From Alisma plantago-aquatica (lineage: Eukaryota > Streptophyta > Magnoliopsida > Alismatales > Alismataceae): a DNA stretch of 64,000 nucleotides. This document shows, one piece after another, positions 1-11,159 of this stretch; within the stretch, counting starts at the first letter, position 1, and every line of letters begins with the position of its first letter. The position numbers were made by a program, and so were the translations under genes. Location of the stretch: contig OY856413.1 of NCBI GenBank assembly GCA_963693085.1, forward strand, positions 473,373,379 through 473,437,378, written 5' to 3'. The notes beneath the pieces were generated by a model that ran no database searches, was not told where the DNA came from, and saw nothing but the letters and a program-made list of their open reading frames with translations.

Positions 1-1
1 A

Positions 2-214
2 TTCTATATTGATGACCCGGCAAATAAAATTTGGTCTGTCGTTCTTCATGGAAAAAGACAGTTTATTGTAGATCCTATAAATGAAGAAGAATACTATGAA
101 AAGTATGATGATTCCAGTCCATTCTTAGTTGGTTTGCCAAGTGTAAATATTGAAGATAACACCAATGAATATTATAAACGTCAAGACCATGCTGAAGGAA
201 TTTTCCTTGACTAA
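2..214 (+). CDS. CACTA transposase (TNP2/TNPD-like), C-terminal fragment
   Basis: An open frame of 70 codons runs from the window edge to TAA at 212-214. It reads FYIDDPANKIWSVVLHGKRQ and then an acidic tail with EEEYYEKYDD. This is the end of the DUF4216 domain that closes plant CACTA TNP2-type transposases, the enzyme that cuts the element at its ends in the nucleus. No stop interrupts the visible part. The same segment recurs in CACTA element 2 near 55770-55940, which confirms the family and shows where that copy is broken. The catalytic Transposase_21 domain would lie left of the window, so activity cannot be judged. Confidence 0.82.
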   Translation, partial: FYIDDPANKIWSVVLHGKRQFIVDPINEEEYYEKYDDSSPFLVGLPSVNIEDNTNEYYKRQDHAEGIFLD

Positions 215-345
215 CAACTTAACCAATACTAGAGGCATGTATTCCTTGAATTATTTATTTTATTATCATTCAAGCTAGTATACCTTATCACTTGTGCTTT
301 TATTATCACTTATTTTTTTTATCATGTATACTTGCAGGTTCTAAA

Positions 346-3300
346 ATGGCAAGTGAAGATGAACATTCTGAGCATGAGCATGAGAACCATGAGGATGGTA
401 GTGGTGATGCTAAGAAAAGGAGAGGTCCCACGCTAATGCGTAGGCTGCAGGAGCTCAGGGCTAAAGGGGAGAAATTGTCACTCCAGTTTGATATCACAGG
501 AGAACCTGTTGGGGAACATGCTAGTGCTTTCAAGCATTACGTAGGGGCGACCGCGTGCAGTAAGGTGCCAATAGATATAGAAAATTGGCATGATGTTCCT
601 AATGCCAAAAAAGACCTCATATGGAAAGATATATCTGTGAGTGGAAGTGATATTATTTTAATATGTTTTTTTATCTATTGATTCTAATTTAGTTTTCTTG
701 GAATTAATTGCTTTTCAAAACAACATTATTAATTGCTTCTTTTGTATGTATAGGGTGTTTTTCATTTAAATGAAAAAGATCACAAGAAAAGAGTGCTACA
801 ACATTGTGGTGTACGATGGAGGGGTTTTAAGACATATCTCGCAAGGGAATTTATAGATAATCCTAAACAAAAGAAGAAAGCAACAAATGTATATATTTTT
901 ATAGATCCTGAGGTGTGGGAAAGTTTGTTGCAGCTAGGAGATCGGAAGAGTTTTAGGTAATAAAGATTGTGATGTATTTTATGAATCTTTAATTTTATAC
1001 AATTAAGGAGGTGAATCTTTTTATACATGTTTGCCAAGTCTAAATTGCAATACTTCATTTTAAATGATCAGGCTATCCACCAGGCTCAAAAGGAAAGACG
1101 GGCCAAAAATGTGCATGACCATCGCTTGGGGCCCGGTCGTTATGCCTTCCGCCGCCAACTATAAGAGAAGCAATCCTATTTTGGGGAAGAATCTAGTACA
1201 ACTCAAGTTGAGCCTCCACCCCGACACTTGACATGGATTGATGCTAGAAAGAATCGAGCAGGTGAAATTGTCAACCCTGCAACTAAGGAGGTGGCACAAA
1301 AGATGGTAGGTTTATCCCAACTAAGTAAAGAGTAACTCCCACAAACTTAGATTTATTTATATCTAATTGATATTGTGTTTTAATATTTTTATTAACTATG
1401 AATAGATTGATCTCCACGAGCAAAGGAAGGAAGGAAAGTTCATCCCACTGGCCACATGGATGAACTATCAGTTGCGCTTGGTACAAAAGAACATCATGGT
1501 CATGTTAGGGGATTAGGAGCTGGCATAGGATTCAAGTCTTATTTTGGCCCTTCGCAGTCTAAAAAAGGTTGTGCAGGAGGTCTTACACAAGAGGAGGTTG
1601 AAGCATTAGTAGCGCAGAAAGTAAAAGAAATAATGTATTCATTTCAGCCTACTCAACCTTATCATACTGTGCGTCTCTCAAGTGATGAGGTACAAGCCCA
1701 TGCTCCAGTTGTAGAAGGTCATGGGAGCACTCCCGATGACCCACCACAACAATGTGCAGTAAGTTTTTGTTCTATATGTTGTGTTATTAGTATGATATAT
1801 ATATGATAATATATATAGTTTTTGTTCTTATATAACCTATATTATTTAAATCTAGGTTGGTATGAACTGTAAACTTGCAGTGGAGGTTCCAGAATATAAT
1901 GTTGTGGCAGCGGGCAAGGTGTACAACCTTGTTGGAACATTACATTGCCAACAAATTACTGATGACATTTGCCGTGTGTCCATCCATCTTGTGTATGACG
2001 GAATGGGGGACAAACCACTACCCATACCTAATCCTGAATATAGTACAGTTGAAGAAGCAGAGGGTGCTATGGTGGGTTGGCCTAGACACTTGGTTATCAA
2101 TGACAAGGTATACTTGAATTCTACCATGTTTTTCATATTTGACTGCATATATGAACTCGTGTAATAGAAGTATGTAATTTAATTAACAGGTTTACAAACC
2201 AAAAAGTAAAAAAATCTACTAGTCGTCCTATGCCCAAGCCATCTATTATTCCAGAATCCACATTCGACGAGTTGGGAAGTAAATGTAAATTATGTTTGTG
2301 TCGATACTTAGCCAACCAAAGCTCTGGACTACAAATGTTGATCAATTTAACAGAAGATGCAACTGGGAGGGACTTTGACAATTATATTTTTCTTGATGAT
2401 ATTATAGATTTGTTCCGTTATGATTGGTTGAATACTTCGATATTAGAAGTATGGATAAGGTAAGGATCTATCAATATAGAAAATTCCAATACACATTTTT
2501 AGCTTATTTCTACATATGAAAATAATTACAAATGTTTAACAGCCATTTATGTACCGATGCCACAAACTTTAATATAAAGAATGTTGGATTCTTAGTTCCT
2601 TCGGTCACTAGTCAGGTGGAGACACATATTGAGGAAGTGAGTGATTACTTCTCTGATGCATTCAAATATTTTGCTACTGTGGGAAAGGAAATTATCCTAA
2701 TTCCTTTTAACATCGAGTAAGTATTATTATTCAATATAATTTTAATAATGAATAAATGTATTTTATTTTAATGTTTGTTTTATTCTTACTCAGATCTAGA
2801 CATTGGGAATTAGTGGTGACTGTCCCAAAATTGATGACTCTTTATTATCTTGACCCAATGGGAAAAACAACAAGGGGTCACAAACTGAAATTGCCAGCTA
2901 TGGCGTAAACATAAATATAGTCAATGCTTCAACATGATATTTCTGTTTAGAATTTATATTTTACCAACTATCGTTTAATTGATAGGGGTATAAAAGCTTT
3001 TCATGAAGGCGGAGGACAAATACCCACAAAATTAAAGACATTGACTTTGAAAAATGTCAAGATAGCTACTTTGATAACTGCTTGGTCTTATATGTATTAA
3101 TTTTCAACTCTTATATGTCAACTCTTATAGTCTTCTATTTATAGTACGTAGTTACTAACATTAAGTTATAATTCATTATTTGTAGTGTCCTATACAAAAT
3201 AATGACAGAGCTTGTGGTTACTATATAATGAAATATATGCAAGCTATTGTCAAACAAGCATCAAATGACATTCAGACTATAGATCAGGTAATAAAGAATA

Positions 3301-3467
3301 ACATCATAAATTTACAAGTGAGTTGTAGTCATTTTATAAAATATTAGCATGTGCATTTTCTATTATAGATCTTTACAACTCATCCTTACACACGTGAGGA
3401 CTTAAATGAATTCCGAGAAGAGTGGTCAGATGCTTTTCTAAATGAAGTCAATATAGCATTGGAATAA
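346..3467 (+). pseudogene. CACTA second gene with C-terminal Ulp1-type (C48) cysteine protease
   Basis: Exons inferred from splice sites and frame: 346-636, 754-956, 1072-1305, 1406-1758, 1856-2107, 2190-2459, 2543-2716, 2794-2904, 2986-3061, 3186-3287 and 3369-3467. The N-terminus is acidic then basic; the middle (VEVPEYNVVAAGKVYNLVGT and on) resembles the DUF8039-type region of CACTA second genes. The C-terminus is a C48 protease with His at 2801 (RHW), Asp at 2852 (YYLDPM), Gln at 3195 and Cys at 3213 (DRACGYYIMKYM). Such proteases cleave SUMO-like isopeptide bonds; the role in CACTA elements is not settled. Damage: TAA at 1162, a frameshift near 1445-1455, an extra base in the A-run at 2208-2214, a phase conflict between exons 2 and 3, and AT for GT at the donor at 3062. 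From 2191 to the stop the frame is otherwise consistent. Confidence 0.8.
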
Positions 3468-3749
3468 ACATGTCAGTTACATTCCATTTATGTATGTGGT
3501 TTCAGTACTCTTTCATATTTACTTTTGTATCTGACATTTAATATATATCATCTCAGACTTGCAATCTATCATTTTGTAAATTATGATGTGACTATGTGTA
3601 CTCAACTCAATATATATAAATCATTTTTATTATGAATGTGTGGTTTGGAATGGTGACGGTTGAGCATCAATGCTCCCCTCTCCCATATCTTATATATTCT
3701 TGTTCTTCTGTTTTGTTCTGTTCAGTTTCTACAGAAAATAAAAAAAATC
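3468..3749 (+). other. 3' untranslated region of the CACTA 1 second gene
   Basis: AT-rich stretch between the protease stop codon and the subterminal repeats. It has no open frame. It presumably holds the transcript's 3' end; AATAAA-like hexamers are too common here to choose one. Confidence 0.4.
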
Positions 3750-4082
3750 GACACTATAGCGTCGGTTTTCTTAAAAAACTAACGCTATAGGTGTTTTGGC
3801 CGTTCAGCGTAGAACGGCCGTGCAGCGTAGAACGGCCGTGCTGCATAAAACGGTCGTGTTGGGAAGAGGTAGAACGGCCGTGCTACGTAGAACAGCCGTA
3901 TTGAGATATGGTAGAACGGCCGTGTCGCGTAGCACAGCCATGCTATTATAATAAACACGACCGTGCTAGGTGGCACAACCGTCCTACCTCTTCCCAACAC
4001 GATCGTTTTATGCAGCACGATCGTTCTACGCTGAACGGCCAAAACACCTATAGCGTCGGTTTTTTAAGAAAACTGACGCTAT
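3750..4082. repeat. Long imperfect palindrome in the CACTA 1 3' subterminal region
   Basis: The left arm begins with CTATAGCGTCGGTTTTCTT, then AACGCTATAGGTGTTTTGGC, then repeated AACGGCCGTG units; the right arm is its inverse, ending GGCCAAAACACCTATAG and GACGCTATAGG. Arms of roughly 130 bp face each other across a short centre near 3880-3950. Inside the arms the unit AACGGCCGTG(C/T) recurs about every 20 bp. The outer CTATAGCGTCGG motif also recurs in the terminal array at 4083-4330, so the palindrome looks like part of the CACTA terminus and not an unrelated insertion. The minus-strand reading frame at 3785-4042 (repeated ARPFYA) is a by-product of the repeat. Confidence 0.8.
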
Positions 4083-4344
4083 AGGTTCTTAGATATAATC
4101 TATAGAGTCGGTTATTTATTGAAACCCCGACGTTATATGGTTCAGGTACAGTTTCATTTCTCATTTGGGTTTAGTTTTTGAGAGCCTATAGGGTCGGTTG
4201 TTTTACTATACAAGGTCGGTTTTTTTGGGTTAAAAAAACCGACGCTACAGAGCATTTACTGTAGCGAAGGCCACTTAGGCGTCGGCTGAAAAGTGACGCT
4301 ATAGGGTTAAAAAACCGACGCTATAGACCATTTCTGTACTAGTG
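4083..4344. repeat. CACTA 1 subterminal repeat array and terminal inverted repeat
   Basis: Alternating copies of CTATAGCGTCGGTTTTTT and its inverse occupy this stretch, as in subterminal arrays where CACTA proteins bind. Examples lie near 4101, 4188, 4212, 4245 and 4300. The outermost 30 bp, read inward from 4344, start CACTAGTACAGAAATGG. Confidence 0.8.
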
Positions 4345-5181
4345 ACATGACGCCAACGATTGTACGAGTCCCAAGTCAAAGACAAGGTTATTCAGGGACT
4401 CTTGAGTGATCGTCAATTAAAACTAAAATGACAAGATACATACATTGTTGATGCTTTTTTGAGAAATAAGGACCATGAAATGCCTTGAAGAACTGATAGA
4501 AAGCCTGAAAAAAACATTCGTCCTAAAGCCTTCAGCTTTCTCACCCCTTTCTAGGCTTGTTAGGCCCAACAAATCAACCTGAGGAATGATCCTTGGACCA
4601 GGACATCACATCCTCCGATACTGGCAAGGAGGGAATCCCATAGATTACAAAACAGCAACCACACATAACTTAGATACATAAATGAATCGTGATATCTCAA
4701 TGAAATCAAAGCATTAGAAGTACGGCAAAAGAAAACCAACACATGAGAACCATTGAGGAGAGGACAAAAAGTAAGGAGAGGATCATGTGCATACCATATG
4801 AGAGACTAATTTGCTGAAGGTAGCATCTCCTTAGTTCCAACCACTATCTGCGAAGGACCTGGCGGAAATCATAAGGTAATGCTTAAGGACTCTACTTAAC
4901 AATGAAGAGTGGAAGAAGGGAAAGGCTGCAACCTATGAACCCTTTGCCATCTACCACAAATGGAATGATTATTCTTTCCACCATGGTTGTTGGGCTCAGG
5001 GAGAGTGGAAATATAAAGGCTGGGGATAGGTGAGAAGGAAGTAAACAACACAACTAAGACATAACCAATAGCACACACACAAAGGCTGATTGTGACCAAG
5101 ACGGTAGGTGGTCGATACTGCCTATAACCACGCATGTGGGGGCCTCCATGGATATGGGGTAGCAAGTGAGAGGAATGTAGG
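4345..5181. other. Unassigned flank, possible low-copy host DNA
   Basis: This lies between the CACTA 1 terminus and the chromovirus 3' LTR and does not repeat elsewhere in the window. On the minus strand near 4600-4640 a TTGCCAG acceptor-like site precedes a short open stretch (SEDVMSWSKDHSSG, then stop) that could be a last exon, but I recognise no protein. Removing the chromovirus would join this to 19639-20656. No gene call is justified. Confidence 0.35.
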
Positions 5182-8100
5182 TGTGATGCCCCGTACCCTG
5201 CAAAGTGAGATTACTCAAAATGTAATCGTGGAAGAAAGATTAACGAACAGGTTACTGGAAAACACTAAAAATTAAAACCATTTTCATAAAACTGCCAAAT
5301 AGCAAGGACCATCACATATAAGTCCTTTCATGCCTCAAAGCATATACAAGGCATGCTATCAACCTGTTATCGAAGAACCTGTTCCAGAACATATATATAC
5401 ATAACTCCACTACATCTATACATAACATGTATTCAAGCCAACCACATAAAGAAAGCACGCTCACAAAACATCTACAAAACGTTCCCAAAGACCTGAGTGT
5501 ACATGGACAACTCTAGGACTCTATCAGCAAAAGACATCCAGCAACATAGCCAACCTCGTCAGCTACTGGCCCTCTTGCTGCTCCTCAACCTCTGTTGCAC
5601 AATCTCTACCTCTTCGTTCTTGTCCACCTAAAAAGGGTGTGGGAAACCCATGGGGTGAGATTCCAAATCTCAGTGGGAGATATAGCTCACCACCAACTCT
5701 ATTATTATCACAGATAGGATAAACAAAGCAACAATAATATTTACAACTGGGTGAAGTAGGTATTCATTATTAACATGAAGGGCAATTATTGTTGAATTAT
5801 GAAACATCTTAATAATGTAAAAGGAATATGAAGAACATGCATATTTCCTATCAACAACATTGTATAAAGATCAAACAAGGCCTCATCCTATGTTTTTCAT
5901 ATTTTGATCCTATACAATTATACTACACAGTTGAATACGTATTTTATTATGTCCTAAGGATTTGAGTCATACCACCCAAATCCAACTGACCACTTGATAA
6001 TTCAAAATTGGTGCCATACAAGGTCTAATGGAAGAGTTGGAATCCATGACCTCGCCTTCCTCAGTCAGTATGAGTGAACATGTAGTGACATCATAGGTCA
6101 CTGCTTCCAACGACATATAGTCTGGCTGTGTAGATTTAGTCCACCTTGGTATAGGTCATAGCGCTAGTGAGTTACGATCATAGCCATACTCTTCTAGGGT
6201 ATGGCTTGCAGCCAATCCCATGTTACATATCATGGAGTTGGAGTCCAAATCTGCACTCTTCTAGGTAAGGCTTACAACCAATCATGTGTATACATATCAT
6301 TCAGGATACAAGGAGATACCTCAACTTGCACCTCGCATATTCAACAATATGCGTTTTGAGTTAAACTTGTTTCACTATTCATCAAGTGCTGACACTGAAT
6401 GGATCTATTACATAGGGAAAACTTACATAATTAAGTTCTACTTGATTAATTATGTTATTTAAGCATCTTTTAGCATCAATCAAGTTACAACATACAACCT
6501 CTAAACAAAATCTACATAAACAAGGGTATGATACATTACCAGATCATACCGAAGTATATAAGGTGTAATCTCATCACTTCCTGTCATTTTTCAACTTGTG
6601 TGCATTACAAGGATGACATATCTTGGGGTGATATCTCCTACTCTCATCATTGAGGAAAATCATCTCATGCAAGGCAATAATCCATCATCAGGTAATAAGA
6701 CCATTCACCTCCTCTTTCAAGGATGTCAACAACACTGTATGCCTGACAAGGCCCATTCAAACATATCATAACCACCATAGCTCATACCTGGCTATGTACA
6801 TCAACTAGTGTTGCCTGCATGGTTAGTAACTGATAATAAGAAAGCAATACATCATCAACACCATCATCTCATAGGACTTATGTCATACATTTTACATGAT
6901 TAAAATTAGGGTTTACAAGGTTGGATCAACAACCACCCTTAGATTATCACTTTCATCATCATTATGAGGTGTGTTATGAAATAAGGAAACATGGTTCTGA
7001 TTATAATTATAAAACATGTTACGAGGTATAAAAACATAGTTCTCAACATCATTCATACAACTTCTCCATAGGGTATCACATCATACCATGTGACTCTGGC
7101 ATCAACATGGTGTATCTTAAACACCATCACAAAGCATCGATTGGGGTTTCAACATAGGATATCAAATTATACCTCAATGTGTCAGGCAACCACACCAAGA
7201 GGGTTATCGGTTTATGGTATACTAGGTGAACAAGCATGGTATCGACCTACCTACTCAAGGTGGGTATTGGTTTAGCATCATTGGTGTATCAGGCATAACA
7301 CCTCAAGGAGAGGGTATCGACCAACCCATCCTATCCAACAATGTCAACACATGGTGTGACGAGCGTAAGGGGTAACTGGCAATGCTCGTATGTCGAGCAA
7401 AAACAACACCTCTAGGTGACGGGTTTAGCAAAGCAACCAAGGCATAACGAGCATCAACATATAGACATAACACATCATCATAATGGGTTGTAGGTGTGTC
7501 GGCCAAGACCATGACGACCATCACCAAGAATGTCGATCTAGGTCTCCCGAAGGTCATGAGGACTTCTCACAAAGGTGTCGACCTAAACCCTGCCAAGGTC
7601 GTGACGACCAGTCACAGTTGTGATGGCCAGTGGCGTCACAGGTCGTGACGGTCACCCAAGGCATAACAGCCTAATATACATATCGACCTTATCATCTTCC
7701 ACCTTAGAACAACATTACAAGCATGGCAATAAAGGGTAACATATGGGTAGAAACTAAGCAAGATTCCTCTTCTTTAAAACAAGACTCAAAACTAACAAGA
7801 AAAGCTACTAACATGCAAGATATAACGAGCCAAGGATAAAGAGAAAAGATAGCAAGTAAAAGGTGATAATAACAAAGACAGTTTAGAGTTATATAACCTA
7901 CCTAAAGGATCACCACCAAGCTCCAAGATTCACGAGCTTAAGGTAGAAGAAGATCTTCCAAGCTTGATCACCAAAACACCTCCAAGAAAGAAGATGGAAC
8001 CTAGGTTAAGAGAGCATGAGAAGGAAAGGAAAGGAAAGTAACCAAGGTCCATGGCTGAGAAGAAGAAAGAAAGAGAGAAAGGAAGCTAAGGATCATGGCT

Positions 8101-8884
8101 TACCAAGGTAGAGGATGAAGAGAGAACCACAAGCATGTGACTCGTCCCCCAAGCTCCAAGGGAGAGACTCCTCTAGCTCAAGGGCATCCACCAAAGAGAG
8201 AATGCAAGGATAGCCAAAAGGGTTCTCTTGCATGGAGAGAAAGACATATATATACAAGAGGGATGAAATAGAGAGTAAGGGGAAGGTGTCACCACCTTAG
8301 AACCCTAAGTGACACTTGTCCACAAATAAAGAGCCACATGCAACAAGGTGATAAGATCTATGTCTCGCCCACTACGTCGCCTTCCTAGGTCAAGGCCGAT
8401 ACACACATCTACCCTCTTCACAAACTGATAAGAGTAAACCCTAGGTACCACAAACTGATATGATGCATCTTGAGACACCACATAACTGATAGGATGTCCT
8501 TTAAGACACCCACAAACTGATACAAGGCCTCTCTAAGGCTCTCAAGCCCGAGACAACACTCCTAGGTGTAAGACACACCTCAAACATGTGTCTAAAACAC
8601 CACCAAGGACGTCCATCTCATTATATTCCCTCTAGATGATGCCAAGAGAGAGAAGGAACACTCTAGAGGTGGAAAATTTGCACATCAACCCCTATCTTGG
8701 GTAAATTGCAATTTGCACCAAATCTCTCCACGAAACACAAACATCATCCAAACAAGCTCAACCAAGGAACTCCAAGTCTCCAACATGGACTAATTACATC
8801 TCAGATGATTAGAGCAGGGAGCTAAGCAACATACTTAAGCAAAACAAACATGGTTATCCCAAAACATGTTTCAGGGTCCTTAGA
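5182..8884 (-). repeat. Chromovirus 3' LTR
   Basis: A 3.7-kb LTR, uninterrupted. On the plus strand it starts TGTGATGCCCCGTACC and ends CAGGGTCCTTAGA, where the 5' LTR has TTACA. It matches 12046-14217 plus 17715-19638 along its length. No open frame in it resembles a protein. The stretch 6580-7680 is rich in direct repeats of CGACC- and GGTGTCG-like words, as is the partner LTR. Confidence 0.9.
8247..8254 (-). promoter_or_regulatory. Probable TATA box in chromovirus 3' LTR
   Basis: TATATATA in a CT/GA-rich setting, conserved at the matching place in the 5' LTR (18992-18999). It is the best candidate for the U3 core promoter on the minus strand; no transcription start can be read. Confidence 0.45.
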
Positions 8885-8919
8885 TGCCATAAACCCCCAA
8901 TAGGGATTTCTCTTGCAAA

Positions 8920-9085
8920 ATCCTAAGAGAAAAGGGAGGGGGTACTTCATCTGCATCTCTTCTTTGAGCTCCCACGTGGCTTCCTCAATACCTCTTTGAT
9001 GCCAAAGAACCTTCACAAGAAGAAGGACCTTCCTCTTCAAATTCTTCACTCACCGGTCAAGGATCAACACTGGACCTTCCACATA
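8920..9085 (-). pseudogene. Chromodomain at the integrase C-terminus
   Basis: On the minus strand the frame reads VEGPVLILDR, a stop, then VKNLKRKVLLLVKVLWHQRG and EEATWELKEEMQMKYP. The pattern of ILDR, K-x-LVKVLW and EATWE is the chromodomain that ends chromoviral integrases and directs integration to particular chromatin. The stop is TGA where CGA (Arg) is expected, a C-to-T change. Aromatic-cage residues seen in classical chromodomains are not obvious, as is common in this lineage. Confidence 0.75.
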
Positions 9086-10312
9086 GGTCATATCCTCATC
9101 AAGCTCCACCTCCACATGCTGTAACACTAACTCTGTATCTAGATGACATTTCCTTAACATACTGACATGAAACACTAGATGCAACCTATTCAACTTAGGT
9201 GGCAAAAAAAACTGGTAAGCCACCTTCCCAACACGTGCCACAACTGGGTAAGGTCCCGTATACTTGGTAGCCAAATTACCCTTCTTCCCAAACCTCAGAA
9301 CACCCTTCCAAGGAGAGACCTTCAAATATACCTTATCTCCCACTTGGAACACTAAGGGTCTACAAGGATTATCTGCATATGACTTATGTTTGTCATGTGT
9401 TGCTTTCAACTATTGGTGTATCACTTTGATCTTCTCTGTTGTCTGTTGTACAAGCTTAGGACCAAGAAGCTGATACTCACCTGTCCCATACCAACACAAC
9501 GGAGATCTGCAACGTCTCCCATACAATGCCTCATATGGTGCCATGTCAATACTACTCTGATAGTTGTTGCTGTCGGTGAACTCTATTAAACTTAGATGTA
9601 CATCCTAACTTCCTAAAAATTGAAGAACACATGCCCTCAACAAATCCTCCAAGGTCTGAATGGTCCATTCAGATTATCCATTTGTCCATGGATGGAAAGC
9701 AGTACTAAACTTCAATTGCGTACCCAAATCGGCATACAATCACTCCCAAAAGAGCCTCATGAACTGAGGACCTCTATCAGACATGATAGTAGCTGGAACA
9801 CCATGCAAACACACTATCTCATCAACATAGACTTGGGCAAGCTTCTCTGTCGTGAATGTTGTCTTCATGGGAAGGAAATGTGCTGACTTGGTCAACCTGT
9901 CAATGATCACCCAAATGGAATCATAACCTTTGGTTGTCCTTGACATACCAACCACAAAGTCCATAATAACATTATCCCATTTCCACTGAGGTATAGACAA
10001 CAATTGTAACGTCCCCGCAGGCTTCTGATGCTCATCTTTGACTTGTTGACATACCACACACCTTGCAACGAACTCAGCTACATCCTTCTTCAACCCTGAC
10101 CACCAATACATATCCTTTAAATTGTGGTACATCTTGATACTACCTAGATGCATAACATACATCAATGAACGAGCCTCCTCTAGCACCATCTTTCTTAGGT
10201 CATCAACATTAGGAACCACTATCATGTCATGATAACAAACTATCCCATCATTGGACTTGTGAAAACCATCACTCTTCTTGCTGTCGAACTCTGATCTATT
10301 CTTATATACCAC
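9050..10312 (-). pseudogene. Chromovirus integrase remnant
   Basis: This integrase would insert the cDNA into the genome. The zinc region reads HLGSIKMYHNLKDMYWWSG then CVVCQQVKDEHQ, with the first His of HHCC changed to Arg (EEARS). The catalytic core keeps Asp in NVIMDFVVG, Asp in TIMSDRGPQF and Glu in SEWTIQTLED (about 9655-9680). The C-terminal part (KATHDKHKSYAD to FHVSMLRKCHLD, 9110-9409) is the GPY/F-type region leading into the chromodomain. Stops at 9674-9680 and near 9410 fit CAA/CAG changed to TAA/TAG. Length and order match other chromoviral integrases. Confidence 0.88.
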
Positions 10313-11159
10313 AACATCCTTGTGTTGTTCCTCTCTGATCTACTATCTCAGCATAGGCTTCACTTTTAGGTGTGCCAATAAATTGGCTAACAAGGAGACT
10401 TCCAGTTTGACATTCATTTGATACAAGGAGACCAACATATCTCGCTTTTGGTACATCAAAGAACTCAACTGGGCTTTATTCATGGATGAGGATGAAGACT
10501 TCCTGCTCAAAGCATCAACTATGATGTTCGTTTTCCCTAGATGATAATCAATCATGCAGTCATAATCTTTGATCAACTCCATCCAACGACGCTGCCTCAT
10601 GCTCAACTCATGTTCTGAAAAGATGTACTTCAGGTCCTTGTGATATGTGAATATCTAATACTTCTCTCCATACAGGTAGTGTCTCCAAATATTCATAGCA
10701 TGGACTACCACTGCTAACTCCATATCATGGGTTGGATAACTCTCCTTGTGTTTCTTAAGCTGTAGGGGAGCAAAAGAAACTACTTGCTTCTCTTGCATCA
10801 ACACACAGCCCAAACCATTCCTAGACACAATGCAAAAGACGATGTATCCTTTTCCTTGCTCAGGTAAAACCAGAACCGGTGCACTTGTCAACTTTTCCTT
10901 CAACAACTGAAAAGCACGTTGACATCTGTCGTCCCAAACAAATGACATATCCTTCCTCGTTAACTTAGTTAGGGGTAAAGCGATAACATAGAAGTCCTTG
11001 ATGAACCTTCGATAATATCCTTCTAGAACTAGAAAATTGTGCACTTCAGTCGGTGTCTTGGATTGCTCCCATTCCATCACCGACTCCACTTTTTTAGGAT
11101 CCACACATACTCCTTCAGAAAATATACATGTCCCAAGAAAGCTACCTCCTTCACAGACG
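10313..11159 (-). pseudogene. RT C-terminal part and RNase H remnant
   Basis: The frame starts mid-RT at KEVAFLGHV, then [20 protein letters not shown] and [20 protein letters not shown]: the RT thumb and connection. RNase H follows with [25 protein letters not shown] and [11 protein letters not shown], then HELSMRQRRWMELI and DALSRK. The catalytic YxDD half of RT is absent. RNase H has lost the first Asp (IVS where DAS is usual) and the third (TYHK where TDHK is usual). A stop after GEKY and another break near 10340 separate it from integrase. It is not functional. Confidence 0.88.

Larger units (their letters stand above)
1..4344 (+). mobile_element. CACTA (En/Spm) element 1, 3' part
   Basis: This is the right-hand part of a CACTA DNA transposon whose left end lies outside the window. 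It holds the C-terminus of the TNP2-like transposase, a second multi-exon gene with an Ulp1-type protease domain, a palindromic subterminal block and a terminus. Read on the minus strand, the terminus starts CACTAGTACAGAAA at 4344, the hallmark of the superfamily. The 3-bp target duplication would be ACA at 4345-4347, but its partner is not visible. Coding direction and terminus agree on plus orientation. Confidence 0.9.

Noticed and set aside
292..681. A single 129-codon protein starting at 292
   Set aside because: The start at 346 fits the exon after a TTGCAG acceptor, and the tail past 636 runs through a GTGAGT donor into intron sequence.
9264..9886. Plus-strand open frames over 9264-9886
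   Set aside because: They are shadows of the minus-strand integrase, whose motifs are unmistakable.
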